A stretch of DNA of 64,000 bases from Margaritifera margaritifera. Lineage: Eukaryota; Mollusca; Bivalvia; Unionida; Margaritiferidae. Numbering within the stretch: position 1 is the first letter of the stretch; the number at the start of each line of letters is the position of its first letter. The stretch lies in assembly GCA_029931535.1 (NCBI GenBank), contig JAQPZY010001659.1:6826001-6890000 (forward strand). The letters are read 5' to 3'. Both the position numbers and the translations under genes were made by a program. Positions 43,145 to 56,028 of the stretch are shown in pieces. Under the pieces are notes generated by a model, which was given only the letters and a program-made list of their open reading frames with translations, had not been told where the DNA came from and did no database searches.

Positions 43145-46100
43145 TTTAGCTCACTAGGCCATGAGGCCAAGTGAGAATATAGTATGGTCTTGTGTTTGTG
43201 GTGTGTCATGTATCCATCAACAATTGCTACTTTAAGGTTGTTCGCAAGAACCACTGGACAATTTTTGACCAAATCTTTGGCATGGAGCATCCTGGTTAGA
43301 AATGCATTCAGATGCATACAAATGATGCCAATCTGCCATCTAATATGGCTGCCATTGCTAAAAATAGTAAAAACCATTTAAACTACTTCTTAGAAACTGC
43401 TGAACAGAATACGATCAAATTTGACAGCAAGTATCCTGGCAGGAAGATCTTTCAGGTTTGTACAAATGATGCTGATTCACTTTCAGATATTGCTGCTGTT
43501 ACTTAAAATAGAAAAGCCACTGTCACTGAAAGTGGAAAAACTTATAAATGACTTGTCCAAAACTGCTGAATAGATATTGACCAAACTTGACAAAAAGCAT
43601 CCTGGTATAAAGACCTTTCAAGTTTGTACGAATGATGCTGATGTGCCATCAAATATGGCCACTGTTACTAAAAATAGAAAAACCTTTAAACAACTTTGCA
43701 AAAAACACTCAAAAGAATTTGATCAAGATTGACAGAAAACATCCTGGCATATAAGGCTTTCAAGTTTGTATAACTGATGTTGATCTGCTATTAAATATGT
43801 CCGTCATTACCAAAAAGGGAAACAAACTTTAAACAACAACTCCGAAGCTGCTGAACCTAATTTGATCATATTACACAGAAAGCATCCTGCCATGCAAACT
43901 TTGAAAGATTGTAAAAATGATGATGATCTGCCAGTTATCAAATATGGCTGCCATTGCTAAAAAAAGAAAAACCTTTATATGACCTCTTCTAAAAAAACAC
44001 TCGAGAATTTTGTCAAATTGAACAGAAAGCATCCTCGCATAGAAGTCATTCACATTTGTTCAGCTGGTGCTGATCTGCCACCAAATATGGCCACCATTTC
44101 TACAAAAAAAAATAAAAAACTTGAAAATAGCTTTTTCTCCAAAACCACTGAACAGAATTTGAACATATTTGACAGAAAGCAACATGGCATGAAGACTTTT
44201 CAAATTGGTTACTAAATATACAAAAAAACATTCAACAACTTCCACAAAAGACCGGTCAGCAGAATTTGACTAAATTTGTCAGAAAGCAACCTGGCATAGA
44301 GTGCTTTAATTTTGCACAACTTTTGCTGATCCTTCAACAAATATGGCCACTGTTAATAAACATAGAAAATTTTAAAACTATTTCTTCACAAAAACCACTC
44401 AGCAGAATTTTTCCTAATTTGACAGAAAGCATTTTGGCATAAAGTGCTTTTAACCGATGCTGATGAGCCATCAAATATGGACACACTTACTAAAAATTTT
44501 GAAGTAATTTCTTCACAAAAACCGCTCCGGTTTATTCCAGAAATAATGGTATGGGAGAGGGCATCAGAAGACAATTTTTGTTTTCATCCACCAGGAATAA
44601 AATGTAATTAACATTACCCCCCACCTTGGATGAAATAAATATTTCTTCATGGACCACCATGCATGAAATTCATTTGCGGATATTCAACCTAGCATGAATA
44701 CATATTAAGATAAAAGGCAGTCCTCAAGAGTAAGCTGCCTTGTTTTCATGAAATTTTCAGAATCTAAGGTACAGTATATAGTGTTTGTTTACTCCCCCCA
44801 AGACAACAAATTTGATTGAGCCTCAACAGTCCGAGTTTCCTATGACCCTTCACACCCTGTTTTAGATATTTGGATATTTATGTTAGGTGTGGGGTCAGAA
44901 TGCATTACCTATTGAAAAGTTGGAATTTGCCAAAGCCGCACAGTGTTGGCATATAAGGTAGCCACTTGCTAGTGGGCCTAGCAAACTTAAATGACCTTAC
45001 ATGTAGCCATACCTGCATCAAAGCGATAGGAGGAGGATTTATTTTCTCAGAAATTGCAAGTATAGGGCATTTGCTATGTCTTTAATCCACAGACAGATGA
45101 AACAAAACAAGTGTTGATGAAATTTTACCTGGCACTCTCCATTTGCATTGCGAGTCACGTGACTACCCAAATCTCGTAACCTCCATGTCCATGACATCAG
45201 AGGTCCAGTAGTCACGTGATTAAAAAAAAAACTCCTTTTCCATGTTGTTGTACAAAAAATGTGAAAATATTAAGTGATAGTCACGTAATGTTTGTAAAAA
45301 AATGAAAGGACACATAATTCTCAACATATTTTTTCCAAGAACAATGGCCAGAAACCTGTCTATATCACAGCAAACTGGAGAAAGCCAGATTCAGCAAGCA
45401 GAGCACATGTCAACATGGTAGTCACATGATGCCAACATAAATATCGTTGACACGTACTCTCTGCTTGATGAATCTGGTTTTCTCTAGGTTGCTGTGATAT
45501 CTACAGGTTTCTCAACATTCTTGGAATAAATGTGTTGAGAATTATGTGTCCTTTCATATCACATGACTATTGAACCTCTGATGTCATAGACATGTTGAGA
45601 GAGTTGTGTAGTCACATGACTAGCAATGCAAATGGTGAGTACCAGGTCAAATTTCATCAATGCTGTAGTTTCGTCTCGTCTCTCAGCGTATTAAACACCT
45701 CAATGCTTTATACTTGAAATTTCTGAGAAAATTAATAGTCCTGTTAACGATTTGATGCAGGTATGGCTCGATGTAAGTGGGTTAAATTTGCTAGGCCCGT
45801 TAGTAAGCTGAAAATCACCACCAGGCATAAATTGAAAATCATTTTTGATCCCATCATGCATATTTCATAAATTTAAAAAAAAAAAACACCAGGTATAATA
45901 TTTTAGTTGTAGTGCCATCAGACCCTCCCACACCATAATTTCTGGAATAGCCCTCAGCAGAATTCGACCAAATTTGACAAAAAGAATCTTGACATAGAGG
46001 TCTTTCAGTTTTGTACAAATGATGACATTCCACCATGAAATAAGGCCACTGTTACTAAAAATAGAAAAACCTTTAAATGACTTCTAAAAAACTGCGCAGC

Positions 46101-46495
46101 AGAATTTGACCAAACTTTATTGAAAGCATCCTGGCATAAAGGCTTTCAGATTTGTACAAAATATGCCAATCCACTACTCAATGTTGAAAAAAATGTACAC
46201 AACCTTATCTAAAAACACTGCTGAACAGAATGTATCCAACTTTGACACCAAGCGTTTGGCATACGAGTTTTTCAATATTGGACAGATGATGCTGATGTGC
46301 CATCAGATGTGGATGAAGTTTGAAAAACTAGAGAAATCTTGAAACAATTGTTTTCGTAATATATGCAGTCATGAGCATTGGGAGAATTTCATCAGAAAAC
46401 ATGCTCTTCCGGATTTCTTGGCCAACTGCTTTTGCCTTTGGTTATTAAGCAGATGTATGTCAGGTGAGCAATTCAGGCCCATGTAGACCTCTTGA
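43145..46495 (+). mobile_element. Family B tandem-array element, split by a foldback
   Basis: Starts TTTAGCTCACTAGGCCATGA, followed by GGCCAAGTGAG, a 5' hairpin. Units of about 140 bp carry CTGAACAGAATTTGACCAAA, TTTGACAGAAAGCATCCTGG, CATAAAGGCTTTCA, GTACAAATGATGCTGAT and TGCCATCAAATATGG. There are about nine units up to 44560 and three more at 45950-46330. It ends CAATTCAGGCCCATGTAGAC followed by CTCTTG, the hairpin terminus. The interval 44570-45890 includes the foldback. Helitron-like by termini; no protein. Confidence 0.7.
44955..45830. mobile_element. Large foldback (inverted repeat) element
   Basis: Left arm about 44955-45414 and right arm about 45446-45830 are imperfect inverted copies around a ~31-base loop. 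For example, GCCATACCTGCATCAAA and AATTCTCAACAYATTT-type sequences on the left reappear inverted on the right. The left arm has an extra internal ~80 bp (about 45222-45303). It includes GTCACGTGAC at 45154-45163 and further TCACGTGA-type sites. Non-coding. Confidence 0.75.
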
Positions 46496-46499
46496 TTGG

Positions 46500-47050
46500 A
46501 TCATGCTGTATAGTCTGTGCTTTACATATGCTTAAGAGACACTGCAGTCATTGAAAAGCACCATAATGATTTATGCCATATAGTTTTAACCAGATCTGGT
46601 CAATGAAATAATCCAGACTAGCTACAGTTAAACATTGTTTTTATTTCATTTTAGATGACAGCAAAAATGCCTTTAGTCAACATGTACAAAACAGGATCAG
46701 TTGGAAACAGCTTTTTATTTTAGGCCTAAAGTAAAGTCCTGTTGCATTTGTAAAGAAAATTTGCAAAAGGTTTTCACTTTTCTAAAATCAATGAAAATGC
46801 TATGAGCACACATCTGGGTCAGTGAAAAAAGACTGTTTATTTGAGAAACTAAGCTGCAAAAGATTCAGAAAGTTCAATTATTCTAATTTTATTATTATCA
46901 AATTAACAGATAGTTAACGTTGTGGGACTTTCAGCTTTTACTGGAGTTTCATTTTGAGAAAGTTTCAAGAATACCAAGCCAGGAGTTTAAATGTGAGTTA
47001 ATTCTCCTACCTATCTATGTAATCAAACAGAGAATATGTATCTAAAGATT
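46500..47050. other. Unassigned sequence
   Basis: Nothing recognised. Confidence 0.4.
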
Positions 47051-47053
47051 CAG

Positions 47054-47325
47054 TTTGGTGTTTTACAGCACAGCAACATGAGTGGGTTATGTGCTATTTA
47101 GTGCCAAAACAGAGTAAAGTGTTGCGCCCAAGGACATATCATGGTAGTCAATCTGGGCTGATCCAATGGTAGGATTTGAATCTACATCCTTTAAGTCACG
47201 AGTCCAGTATGCTAACAATTGAGTTACTGTGACTTCTGCCACCATTACTCGCCTCTTACAACATGCAGGATGGTGCATTGGGCCTATTCTCCATTGTCGA
47301 GTTGGAGGGGGGGGGGGGCAGGTTT
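47054..47325 (-). repeat. tRNA-derived SINE (family G), minus strand, with family H end
   Basis: The minus strand shows AGTCACAGTAACTCAATTGT (head), a B-box-like GATTCAAATCCTACC and CCTTGGGCGCAACACTTTAC. The ending TGGTGTTTTACAGC on the plus strand matches the reverse of the family G tail. 47236-47325 carries the CTCTTACAACATGCAGGA piece of family H. Confidence 0.6.
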
Positions 47326-47329
47326 CTTA

Positions 47330-48050
47330 AGATATGGATGGGAAAGGAAGAAATCATTTACAATTCAAATTTGCCTTCATGTAGAAGTTACTTTCAAATA
47401 TCAGCCTTACTGGGTTGAGTTAAGATTTAAAGATGTATGCAATCTTTTGTGTGTCATTAGTTAGACTTTTGTCTCCTCATTTTTCTTGTTGATGCAGATG
47501 GGAGATAATTGTATTTGATATATGTCAACATCTGTTGAACTCTAAATCAGTAGTTGAAAATCAGAAACCATATTTAGAGTATTTTGATATAGGTGAAATT
47601 GTGCAGATTTGTAGAGCTGTCAGTACTAAACTGCTTTTAAGAATTTTGTAATTATACTTTCATTCTGTTTAAAAGAATTGAAAGTAACAATTTTGAATTT
47701 TTAGTTCAAATTAATTGCTTAGGGTGCAACTATGAAGTGCGTATTTGGATGTTAAGTGGTGAAAATTTCTTTTGAATCAAAGAACCGGTGTTATAATATG
47801 ACAACTATTTTTTTATGGTCTGGGATGTTTATGTATTTTCATTGTGAATCAAATTACATCCATTCTTTCCTTTAAATATGTTGTATTTTTGTGTTTCTTT
47901 CTTTTTTAAAATTACTCTGTCAGTTTGTTATATGCATTATAGGCTGACTCCCACTGATTGGTTCTGTCCATGAGGCAGTTGTATTTGATACCTTATAATG
48001 AGTTGGTCTCATTTGTTTATTATTATTTTTTGCAGACCTAGTTCTTTGTT
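47330..48050. other. Unassigned sequence
   Basis: No feature supported. Confidence 0.4.
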
Positions 48051-48054
48051 ATCC

Positions 48055-49045
48055 AGTTTTTATACACCCACCTTAGGTGGAACATATCATGTTATGTTGT
48101 CCAGTCAGCATACCCATCTGTACATCCGTTTCGTATATAGTTTCCTCACAATATGTCCAATTTTTTGCCATCTACCATTGCCAAAAATTGTATGCTACTT
48201 GCATTTTGGGGCAAGGAAGAAACCTATTGATTTCAGGCTCAAAAGGTAAAACATAAAGGTAACAGGAACTAAAAGGAAGACTGTTTCCACACAATAACTT
48301 GACTTTGTACATTGATGCCTTGACCAAACTTTGTAAATGGCTTGCATTTGAGATAAGAAAGACACCAATTGATTATGGGGTCAAAAGGTCATGATCACAT
48401 TGATTCTAAGAAGAAAAATGGCTTCTCTGTGATATCCAGATTTCTTTACCATCCACTTTAACTAAACTTTGTGGATGGCTTGCATTCGAGACAAGGAAGA
48501 CCTCTTTTCATTTTGTTGTTAAAAGTTGAAAGAACAAGGTCACATGGACTGAAAGAAGGAAAAACAATTTTCCTAAAAATATTTTTGTTCTGTACCACAT
48601 GTCTTGATGAAACTTTGTAGATGGCTTACATTTGAGACAAGGAAGACATCTATTGATTTGGAGGTTTAAATGTCAGTGGTCCAGGTCAGTGGGACTCCAA
48701 GAAGGAAAACTGTTTCCGCAAAATAACTACAGTCCTAATCCACAAATCATGACCAAACTTTGTGGATGGCTAGCATTTGAGACAAGAAAGGCACCTACTG
48801 GTATCAAGTTTGGAGTCAATAGGCAACATTCAAGGTCACCAAGACTGAAAGAAGAAACATTAGTTCTTGAAAATGACTTGAGCTCTGTATCTTTTACATT
48901 GACCAGATTTTGTGGATGGCTTGCATTTAACACAAGGAAGCTACCTATTGATTTTGGATTTAAATGTCCAAATATCCAGTAAATAAAAAGGGGTTTACAT
49001 TAAAGAAGTATACTATTACTATTTATCACATGGTGGGTGTATAAT
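48055..49045 (+). mobile_element. Family D tandem-array element, forward orientation
   Basis: Opens TTTTTATACACCCACCTTAG followed by GTGGAACATATCATGTTATG. Six units of about 145 bp follow, with ACTTTGTGGATGGCTTGCAT, TTGAGACAAGGAAGAC, CTATTGATTTTGG, GTCACNNNGACTGAAAGAAG and CTGTTTCC. It ends near GGTGGGTGTATAATGTACCA. Open frames within it come from the array and are not genes. Confidence 0.75.
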
Positions 49046-49049
49046 GTAC

Positions 49050-50605
49050 CATTTAAAGTACTTTTTTGTTATAGATGGTATAGTAGATCTGTATGTTAGT
49101 ATTATCTGCATTTTATTCAGTTTACTTGAATATTTCAAGCATATGTTGGTTAGTTCTAGAGTTTATGATTGTACATAGATTGAAAAATGATTATAATGAT
49201 AATAATAATGATGAATAAGTGCCAATATTCACAAGTGCTAAATATTTATAGACGTACTATATTTTAGAGCTTAGCTTCAGTAGTCACAACTCAGATTGTT
49301 GTAGAGTTCAATTTCAGTACAACCTCAGTGGGCATTAAAACATGTATGCTTGTAATATCAGCACCTGTTTGAAAACAAAGGCTGATCTATCACGTTGCTA
49401 TTTTGGATATTATCCTTTGCATGATATTCCCTATTACCAATGAAACAGTGAGACTGTACATATTGCCAAGAAGCAGCTGTTATAAATTTCCATTGACTGA
49501 AACTGATGTAATTCTTTATCATTACTAAAAGTAGACCAGTGATTCTTGTTGTTATTGGTTGACAAGAATGACCTGTCAGCGTAACCTTTTTAGTGGAGTA
49601 AAAGCCATTATGTTAGCTGTAACTTGATTGACTTATTGTCTGGACTAAAAACTTTTGTCTTGACTGCATTCTAAAAATAGAAATATACACTAGAGTCTGT
49701 CTGTCAACAGATTCTGTTGATTGAAGCTCAGATATGGACTAATGAGTAGGACAGCATAAAACATGGCACTAGATAAGTTGGTATGGGGGCTGGATTATTA
49801 GAAGAAGCCAAATTTCCTCTAGAAGTGTTTTTGTTAACATGTATTTTAATGAATGACATTATCAGTTCATTGCTTAGTAATTCAAAGTAAATGTGTTTTC
49901 ATTATTTTTTACACAATGAAATAGAAGATAGCTAGTAAGAGAAAAGAAAATGACCCCAGGACATCGCTATTGTAGAAGTGTCAGAATGTGTCAAAACTGC
50001 TTTGTCTCCTAGAAAGTGAAACATGGATAATTGACATGATTATAGATTGGATAAACAGTTATTTGCTTTTACCCCCATGATTACACTGGTTCTTTGTGAT
50101 CAACCAAGTATAAATATATTTTTTTTTTAAACTTTTGTTAACATTGACTGTTAAGTATGTGATAAAGTTAAGCCTTTTGCTGTTGTAACTTAGAAACTGC
50201 AAATGAAAATGGCATTTAGATAATGAGTTTTATCATTTCCTAGACCCCAGAAAATCAGCTTATCAACTTGTCTTGATAAGTGTTGAGTGGGTAAAGACAA
50301 GCAGCTTTTTGTATATAAATAGCATAAAGTTGTGGTCACATTATGGTCTGGTATCCAAATGGACAGGTAGCAATTGAAAGTGAGGGGCTGCTGGAGTTGA
50401 TAGAATTTGCTGTGTGATTTCTGTTTGAGGTTGTTCATAATTATAATCCCATTCTAGGAATTAGAAAAACACTGGACAAAATTAAATGTTTGATATTTAT
50501 CCATGCCAATAACATATGCAATCACTATGCCCCAATACAAAAAGCTTTAAAGGTCACAAGAAGTGCACAAATTAAATGTGCAGCATTATGGCATATGTTT
50601 CTCAA
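49050..50605. other. Unassigned AT-rich sequence
   Basis: Nothing recognised. Confidence 0.4.
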
Positions 50606-50611
50606 ACTGCA

Positions 50612-50748
50612 TACTGTATATACTCATTTATATGTCAGGTCCAACTGAAAATAATATAGACCCAGATCTGCCAGTGCGTTATGCAGTTGCAGATCTTGGT
50701 CTGTGCAGTTTGCAGTTGGATCCGACTTGTAAGCATGTATATAACATG
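50612..50748. mobile_element. Nested-hairpin element (family E), single-hairpin copy, diverged
   Basis: TACTGTATATACTCATTTAT at the left and TTGTAAGCATGTATATAACA at the right are degenerate inverted ends. GTCCAACTG pairs with CAGTTGGATC, and the inner arms are ATAGACCCAGATCTGCC against GCAGATCTTGGTCTGTG. Confidence 0.75.
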
Positions 50749-50749
50749 G

Positions 50750-52735
50750 TAAGCATTAGTCTCTTTTTCCATCATTTGACAGATGAAATAGACTTGGTGC
50801 ACTTTGTCTTGACTAGATAAAAACTACTAAAGAGGTATTTTTCTGTTTGATAGTCATTTTATATATATATATAAAAATAAGTGGTGCATCTTACTTTTGA
50901 GCACCTATTTAAATATTTTGACATAATTAAAGTATCTATTCTGTGTCTTTTTGTACCCAATTCAACTCTTTCTTGGTTCCAAAAGCGGCTTTTTCCTTTT
51001 AAAAAAAAAAAACAAAAAATTTTCAGCTGGAATGATTTACCAGGTTCTACAGAGATCTCTGCCATCAACTGAAATCTTTCCTCTGAAATTGAACTTTATT
51101 CATGGGTCGATTTTATTTTAGTGACCCAGAACTTGAAGAATCTTTTTCACAGATGAGTGACTAAAAAGTGATACAAATACTTTCTATTTCACAGATGAGT
51201 GACTAAAAAGTGATACAAATACTCTCCAATAGAAAGTATACCAAATAAACCTTAATACTAGACTCATACCAAGTTGTTGGAACAATTCGTTTTAATTTAA
51301 CTTCATTAGAAAAAAGCTGCAGTGTCCTGAGTCCCCATTTCCCAGAGTAAAAATCAGAACAGTGACTGGTATTCCAATATTGCATAAGCTAATACCTGTG
51401 ATGTTAAAAAAAACTAAGCTTGAGAAACTGGTGAATCCGAAACCTTTTAGAAATACTGTGCAGCTAGAACATAGATGGGTGAATAACCAAGAAAATCCTA
51501 CCATTGTAGTAAAGGGTAATGGGGACACTGGCATAAGCTTAATCAGCAGAATAATGAAATAAACAATATTATGCATAATTATGCAGCAGTCGGTCAGTTT
51601 GTAGAGTGTCAGACTTGTAATCAGTGGGTCAAATTTGAAACTCGCCAAGGTCAGCCTGGATCAGCTGCGTCAGTTTGTCCTTGGGAAAGGCACTAGGCTC
51701 CCATTCATCTGGCATGATATGGCCAAATGAAGTGCTGAAGATTCCATTAAAATCCTACCAACAAGAATGACCAAGCAATATACATTATTAGAACAATTTC
51801 ATGGCTATCACAGTGTTCCTTTGTTAGTTGTTATCATCAGTAAATCTGGTCAAGTAAAGTCCACCATTATCTGTCAAATGGAGGAGATACTTTCTAGATG
51901 ACTCTGCTAACACAAACAAAATCTTTAATTAGTATTGGCCCATCAGGACAACCCCAAAGTATTTGGTGCTAAATTTTCGTTTATTTGTATTTTGTATTGT
52001 AGCAAGCCAGTTAACATTAGCATACAGATCTTAAATGGTTAAGTGCAAGATTATTAGATAAAAGTGAGATTTGGTATTGTATTTGAAAGAATCCCTTTAG
52101 CATGATGTTATCAACAGTATTGTAATCCTGTTGTTTTTATTTACCCATTTGGCATGCCTCAGTGTGCCCATGGGAAAGACTTTTGGTTATATATTTGTCT
52201 GCTTGGTGAATATACAACAATTCATGTTTGGCATTGTTTTTTACTGTTAAAACTAATCATCTAAACCAGTCTTACAGGTTTTGACAGGTTAATTAATTTC
52301 AGATTATAAAAAATGCTTTTCCATTTTGTTAAAATCTTTTTGTTTCTAGTTTTTAGGGACCATCCTTGAGAAGTTTTCAAACCATTTATGTCATTTGTAC
52401 ATCTTCTGTCAGAGTGAGGAACACATGCCTAACATGATATTAATATTGAAATTTACCTAGATATTTCATAAATCTTGTACATAAGTATTGGTGCTTGACT
52501 TTTAATCTGTTTTGTTGTTGTATATTTTGTTTTGCAATTCATAGAAATTTCTAATGTTTAAGTTTGACAATAAATTATTTGCTGAAAATTTGGAGTTGGA
52601 GCACACGTGGATTGTGACCAGCCATAGAAATGTTTTGTATGTTGATAAGTACAGGTTTATGAAATGAGGATGCATGAGGTATTACTCAAGCAAATTTGTT
52701 TGCAATACTTAATGATATTGCCAGTTAACCTGGTT
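50750..52735. other. Unassigned sequence with a decayed SINE
   Basis: About 51585-51720 resembles family G in plan: a CGGTCAGTTTGTAGAGTGTC head, GGTCAGCCTGGATCAGCTG, and CTTGGGAAAGGCACT. A 44-base segment with ACAGATGAGTGACTAAAAAG is directly repeated (about 51150-51220). No gene. Confidence 0.4.
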
Positions 52736-52739
52736 TTGT

Positions 52740-54365
52740 TATCTCTACTGTTCATAGATCCCAGATGAGCTTACAGGATGGCATCTGCCTGTCTGTTAGC
52801 ACAAGTTTGTTACTGTTACTCCTCGAAAACTACTTGGAGGATTGCCATGAAACTTTACAAACACATTCATCCCAAGGTCTAGTTGATCATAAATGAAAAT
52901 GGTGCTGCTCAGACATCCAATATGGACACCGCAGCAGCCATATTGAAAATCATATCACTTCTTCTCCTGAATGGAAGGTCATACTGACAAAGGGTTTTAC
53001 AAGAAGATTTCTTATGATGTCTAGTTGGTCCTAAAAGAAAATGGTTCCATTTGGACATCAAATATAGCTGTTGTGGAAGGAATCTTGAAAATCTTGCTGT
53101 TGCTACTCTAGAAGTAATAATGGGGAGGGGGGGTATAAAAAGATTTTGTATGATTTCGAGTTGGTGCAAAATAAAAATAGTGTTGATCTGACTTCCAATA
53201 TGGCTGCCACAGCAGCCATCTTGAAAATTTTATTATCACTTCTCCAGAACAGAAAGTTATCTCCAGAATTGGTGGTCATATCAATATGGGGTTTTCACTA
53301 AAATATTTTTATGACATCTAGTTGGTTCTAAAAGAACATGGTGCCAAATATGGGTACCATGGCAGCCATCTTGAAAAACTTGTTATCGCTACTCCTGAAC
53401 AGAAAGTCATATCATCAAGGGGTTTTCACCAGGAGACTTTTGTGATATATAGTTGGTCCTATATGAAAATGGTGCTGTCTGGACGTCCAATATGGCCACC
53501 ACAGTGGCCATCTTGAAATCTTGTTAATGCTACTTCACCTGAATCAGTGGACATATCAGCATGGTGTTTTCACTAAAAGACTTATCATGATGTCGAGTTG
53601 GTCCTAAATAAACATAGTGCCGATGTCACATCCAGTATGGCCACCACAGCAGGCATCTTGAAAATCTTTTTACTGCTGCTACTGAACAGTAAGTCATATC
53701 AACACAGGGTTTTTACCAGAAGACTTTTTCTGGTGTCTCATTGATCTTAAAATAAATATTGCAACAATCTCATATCCAACATGGCCAACCACAGTGGTCA
53801 TCTTAAAATTTTATTGCTACTCCTCCTAGATGGAAAGTCATTTCAGCATTGGGTTTTCACCAGAATTAATTATGATGTCTAGTTGGGTACTAAATAAAAA
53901 TGGTGCCAATCTGACATCCTGTATGGCCACCATGGCAGTCATTTTGAAAATCTTGTTATTGCTGCTCCTCCTAAATGGAAAGTCATATCAACGTGGGGTT
54001 TTCACCAGAAGAATAGTTCTGATATCTAGTTGGTTCTGATTGAAAATGGTGCAGATCTGACCTCAAATATGACTGCCACAACGAACATATCGAAAATCTT
54101 GTCACTAATTCTCTTGAATTGATGGTCATGTCATGGGATTTTCACCAAAAGTCATCTGATGGTGTCTAGTATGTTCTATGTTAAAATGGTACTGATCTTT
54201 AATCCAATATGGCTGCCATAGTGGCTAATTTGGAAATCTTGTCACTCAAGAATATCAGAGATGGTTTCAGCACTCTGCAGTTAAAAAGAACAAATGGTCT
54301 TATTTTGAATTCCCGGAAATTCTTTTTAGACAGTAGACCACCAGTCCGTTTGAGTGACTTGTTTC
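52740..54365 (+). mobile_element. Family A tandem-array element, forward orientation, about ten units
   Basis: The opening ...CAGATGAGCTTACAGGATGG and lead-in GGAGGATTGCCATGAAACTT are followed by about ten units spaced 135-150 bp. Unit landmarks are CCAATATGGCTGCCACAGCA, CATCTTGAAAATCTTGTTAT, CTACTCCTGAA, GGGGTTTTCACC and TGATGTCTAGTTGGTCCTAA. It ends GGTTTCAGCACTCTGCAGTT, GAATTCCCGGAAATTC, and the degenerate hairpin CCAGTCCGTTTGAGTGACTT followed by GTTT. Longest copy in the window; no protein. Confidence 0.8.
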
Positions 54366-54715
54366 AAAATTATTTCTGCTGAAGAGTTTAATTATGAGCA
54401 CATTTAAGAAAAATTGGATAAAGAATAACATCCTTGATAAATTAAACTTCTAAAAAGTCTTTATAAACTACACTACTATTTTAAAAAAAAAATACAAGTT
54501 GTACCTTTTTGAGAGTTACCTCCCTTGTAAAAAAAAATACATTGTTTACAAACCCAGGTTGTCTTTCAGTGTGGCATATACTGTATACTTAAATTCAAGT
54601 GCTATTGTTTGCAGTTTGCTAAAAAAAAAATTCTGTAAAATACATGTACATACAAAATTTAAACCAATTTTATTCTGTATTGTGGGAAATTGACACCAAT
54701 ATTCTCAAAGAAATG

Positions 54716-54895
54716 GGGGGAGCTGCAGTGGCTCAGTGGTTAGCATGCCGTAATCATAACCGAAAGGGTATGTGTTTGAATCCTACCATCGGACCAGCCT
54801 GGGTCAGCTTCCATGGTGTGTCTTTGGGCCAGGCACGTTACTACAATTGCCTTGGCACTAAATAACCTATCTGTGTTGTTGTGCCATAAAACACC
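54716..54895 (+). repeat. tRNA-derived SINE (family G)
   Basis: A box GTGGCTCAGTGGTTAGCATG and B-box-like GTGTTTGAATCC are followed by TGTGTCTTTGGGCCAGGCAC, CTTGGCACTAAATAACC and GTGCCATAAAACACCAAA. Flanks CAAAGAAATG (left) and CAAAGAAAATG (right) suggest a target duplication. Confidence 0.8.
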
Positions 54896-54930
54896 AAACT
54901 AACACACAAAGAAAATGTAATAGACCAATT

Positions 54931-55146
54931 GTACCACATAGACTCATGTATAAGCCAGGTCCAAATGCAAACAACATAGACACTGATCTGCTGTCGCATA
55001 ATGCGCCAGCAGATCAGGGTCTATGTTGTTTGTACTACTGATTAGTCCTTACAAACTGCATAGACCCAGATCTGCCTGTGCATTATGTGACAGCAGATCT
55101 GGGTATACACGGTTGGTATTGGATAATACACAACTATATACGGTAC
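54931..55146. mobile_element. Nested-hairpin element (family E), double-hairpin copy
   Basis: Same double arrangement and linker (CTACTGATTAGTCCTTACAA) as the copy at 39333-39545. The first hairpin has CAAACAACATAGAC... arms and the second CATAGACCCAGATCTGCC arms. The outer ends are decayed. Confidence 0.8.
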
Positions 55147-55149
55147 TTT

Positions 55150-55660
55150 GCATCTTGTTATGCCTATGATTTTTCTGAATAACAATGAAGAAGGACAGCC
55201 AGAACATTTTTGTAGCACATTCTTCAAGAAATTTTTGGGGGTAAAAAATTGCCAAACAGTAAATGGCTTAAAAAATATGAAATCCACCCGACCCCCATGC
55301 CTTTTTATTATTTTTTAAAAATACTTTTGTAAAATAATAATCCTAATAATAAATAGTATCATATGTCTGATTTTGTACAGTTCTAGATGTTAATTTTTGG
55401 AATTTCTCACAGGTTTTGCTACAATATTTCCATTTTGCAAATTTAACATCTTTTATTGAAAAGATTATGGTATGGGTTATGTAATAGTGAAATACTTGCA
55501 TCAGGAGTTGTTTTTCTAAATGGAAACTTGATGTATATTGATAGTGTTTTTCGTTACAATTGAATTGCTATTTTTGAAGTTAAGAAATGTTTTGCCTTTT
55601 AACATGTGCATCCCTGTTAAATATTGAATTTACTGTTCTGTTACTTGCAAGTTTCAAGTA
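55150..55660. other. Unassigned AT-rich sequence
   Basis: Nothing recognised. Confidence 0.4.
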
Positions 55661-55661
55661 G

Positions 55662-55741
55662 GTTGGGCTGTTCAAGAAAGACCTAGATTATGTCCTTTTG
55701 AAACAAGGTGTGTTTGAAGGCTGTGTGGCCAGAAGGAAATG
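55662..55741 (+). CDS. Candidate internal exon, unrecognised
   Basis: 80 bp that could be bounded by an AG at 55660-55661 and a good donor ATG|GTATGTA. It is open in one frame, reading VGLFKKDLDYVLLKQG then VFEGCVARRK. The charged, balanced composition differs from the surroundings, but the acceptor lacks a clear pyrimidine tract. No protein family was recognised and no partner exon has been placed, so this could be chance. Confidence 0.2.
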
Positions 55742-56028
55742 GTATGTAATAATTTTCATCAGAATTTGTGTAAATGCTACACATGGCTTTTGTTTTCAAC
55801 TTTTCATTAGTTTTGCTGTGCAAATTTTCTTCCTTTTTTTAAATCTCTGATAAAAATTGCGTAGATATCTATCATTGAAAAGTGTTTGTGCAAACAATAA
55901 GGAATTCTGTATGCATCATTTGATTCTTGTTGTGCTTCATATAGTGTATTTGTGTAATTGGCAAACCAAGGCAAGGATAAATAAAGAAGAACCAAATAGA
56001 TGGAGAAGGATGAAACATTCTTAGACGT

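Noticed and set aside
46645..46720. Possible exon after TTTCATTTTAG
   Set aside because: Only a 22-codon frame, no donor and no recognisable content.
48632..48982. 116-codon plus-strand frame
   Set aside because: It lies wholly within the family D array and repeats with the monomer; no protein similarity.
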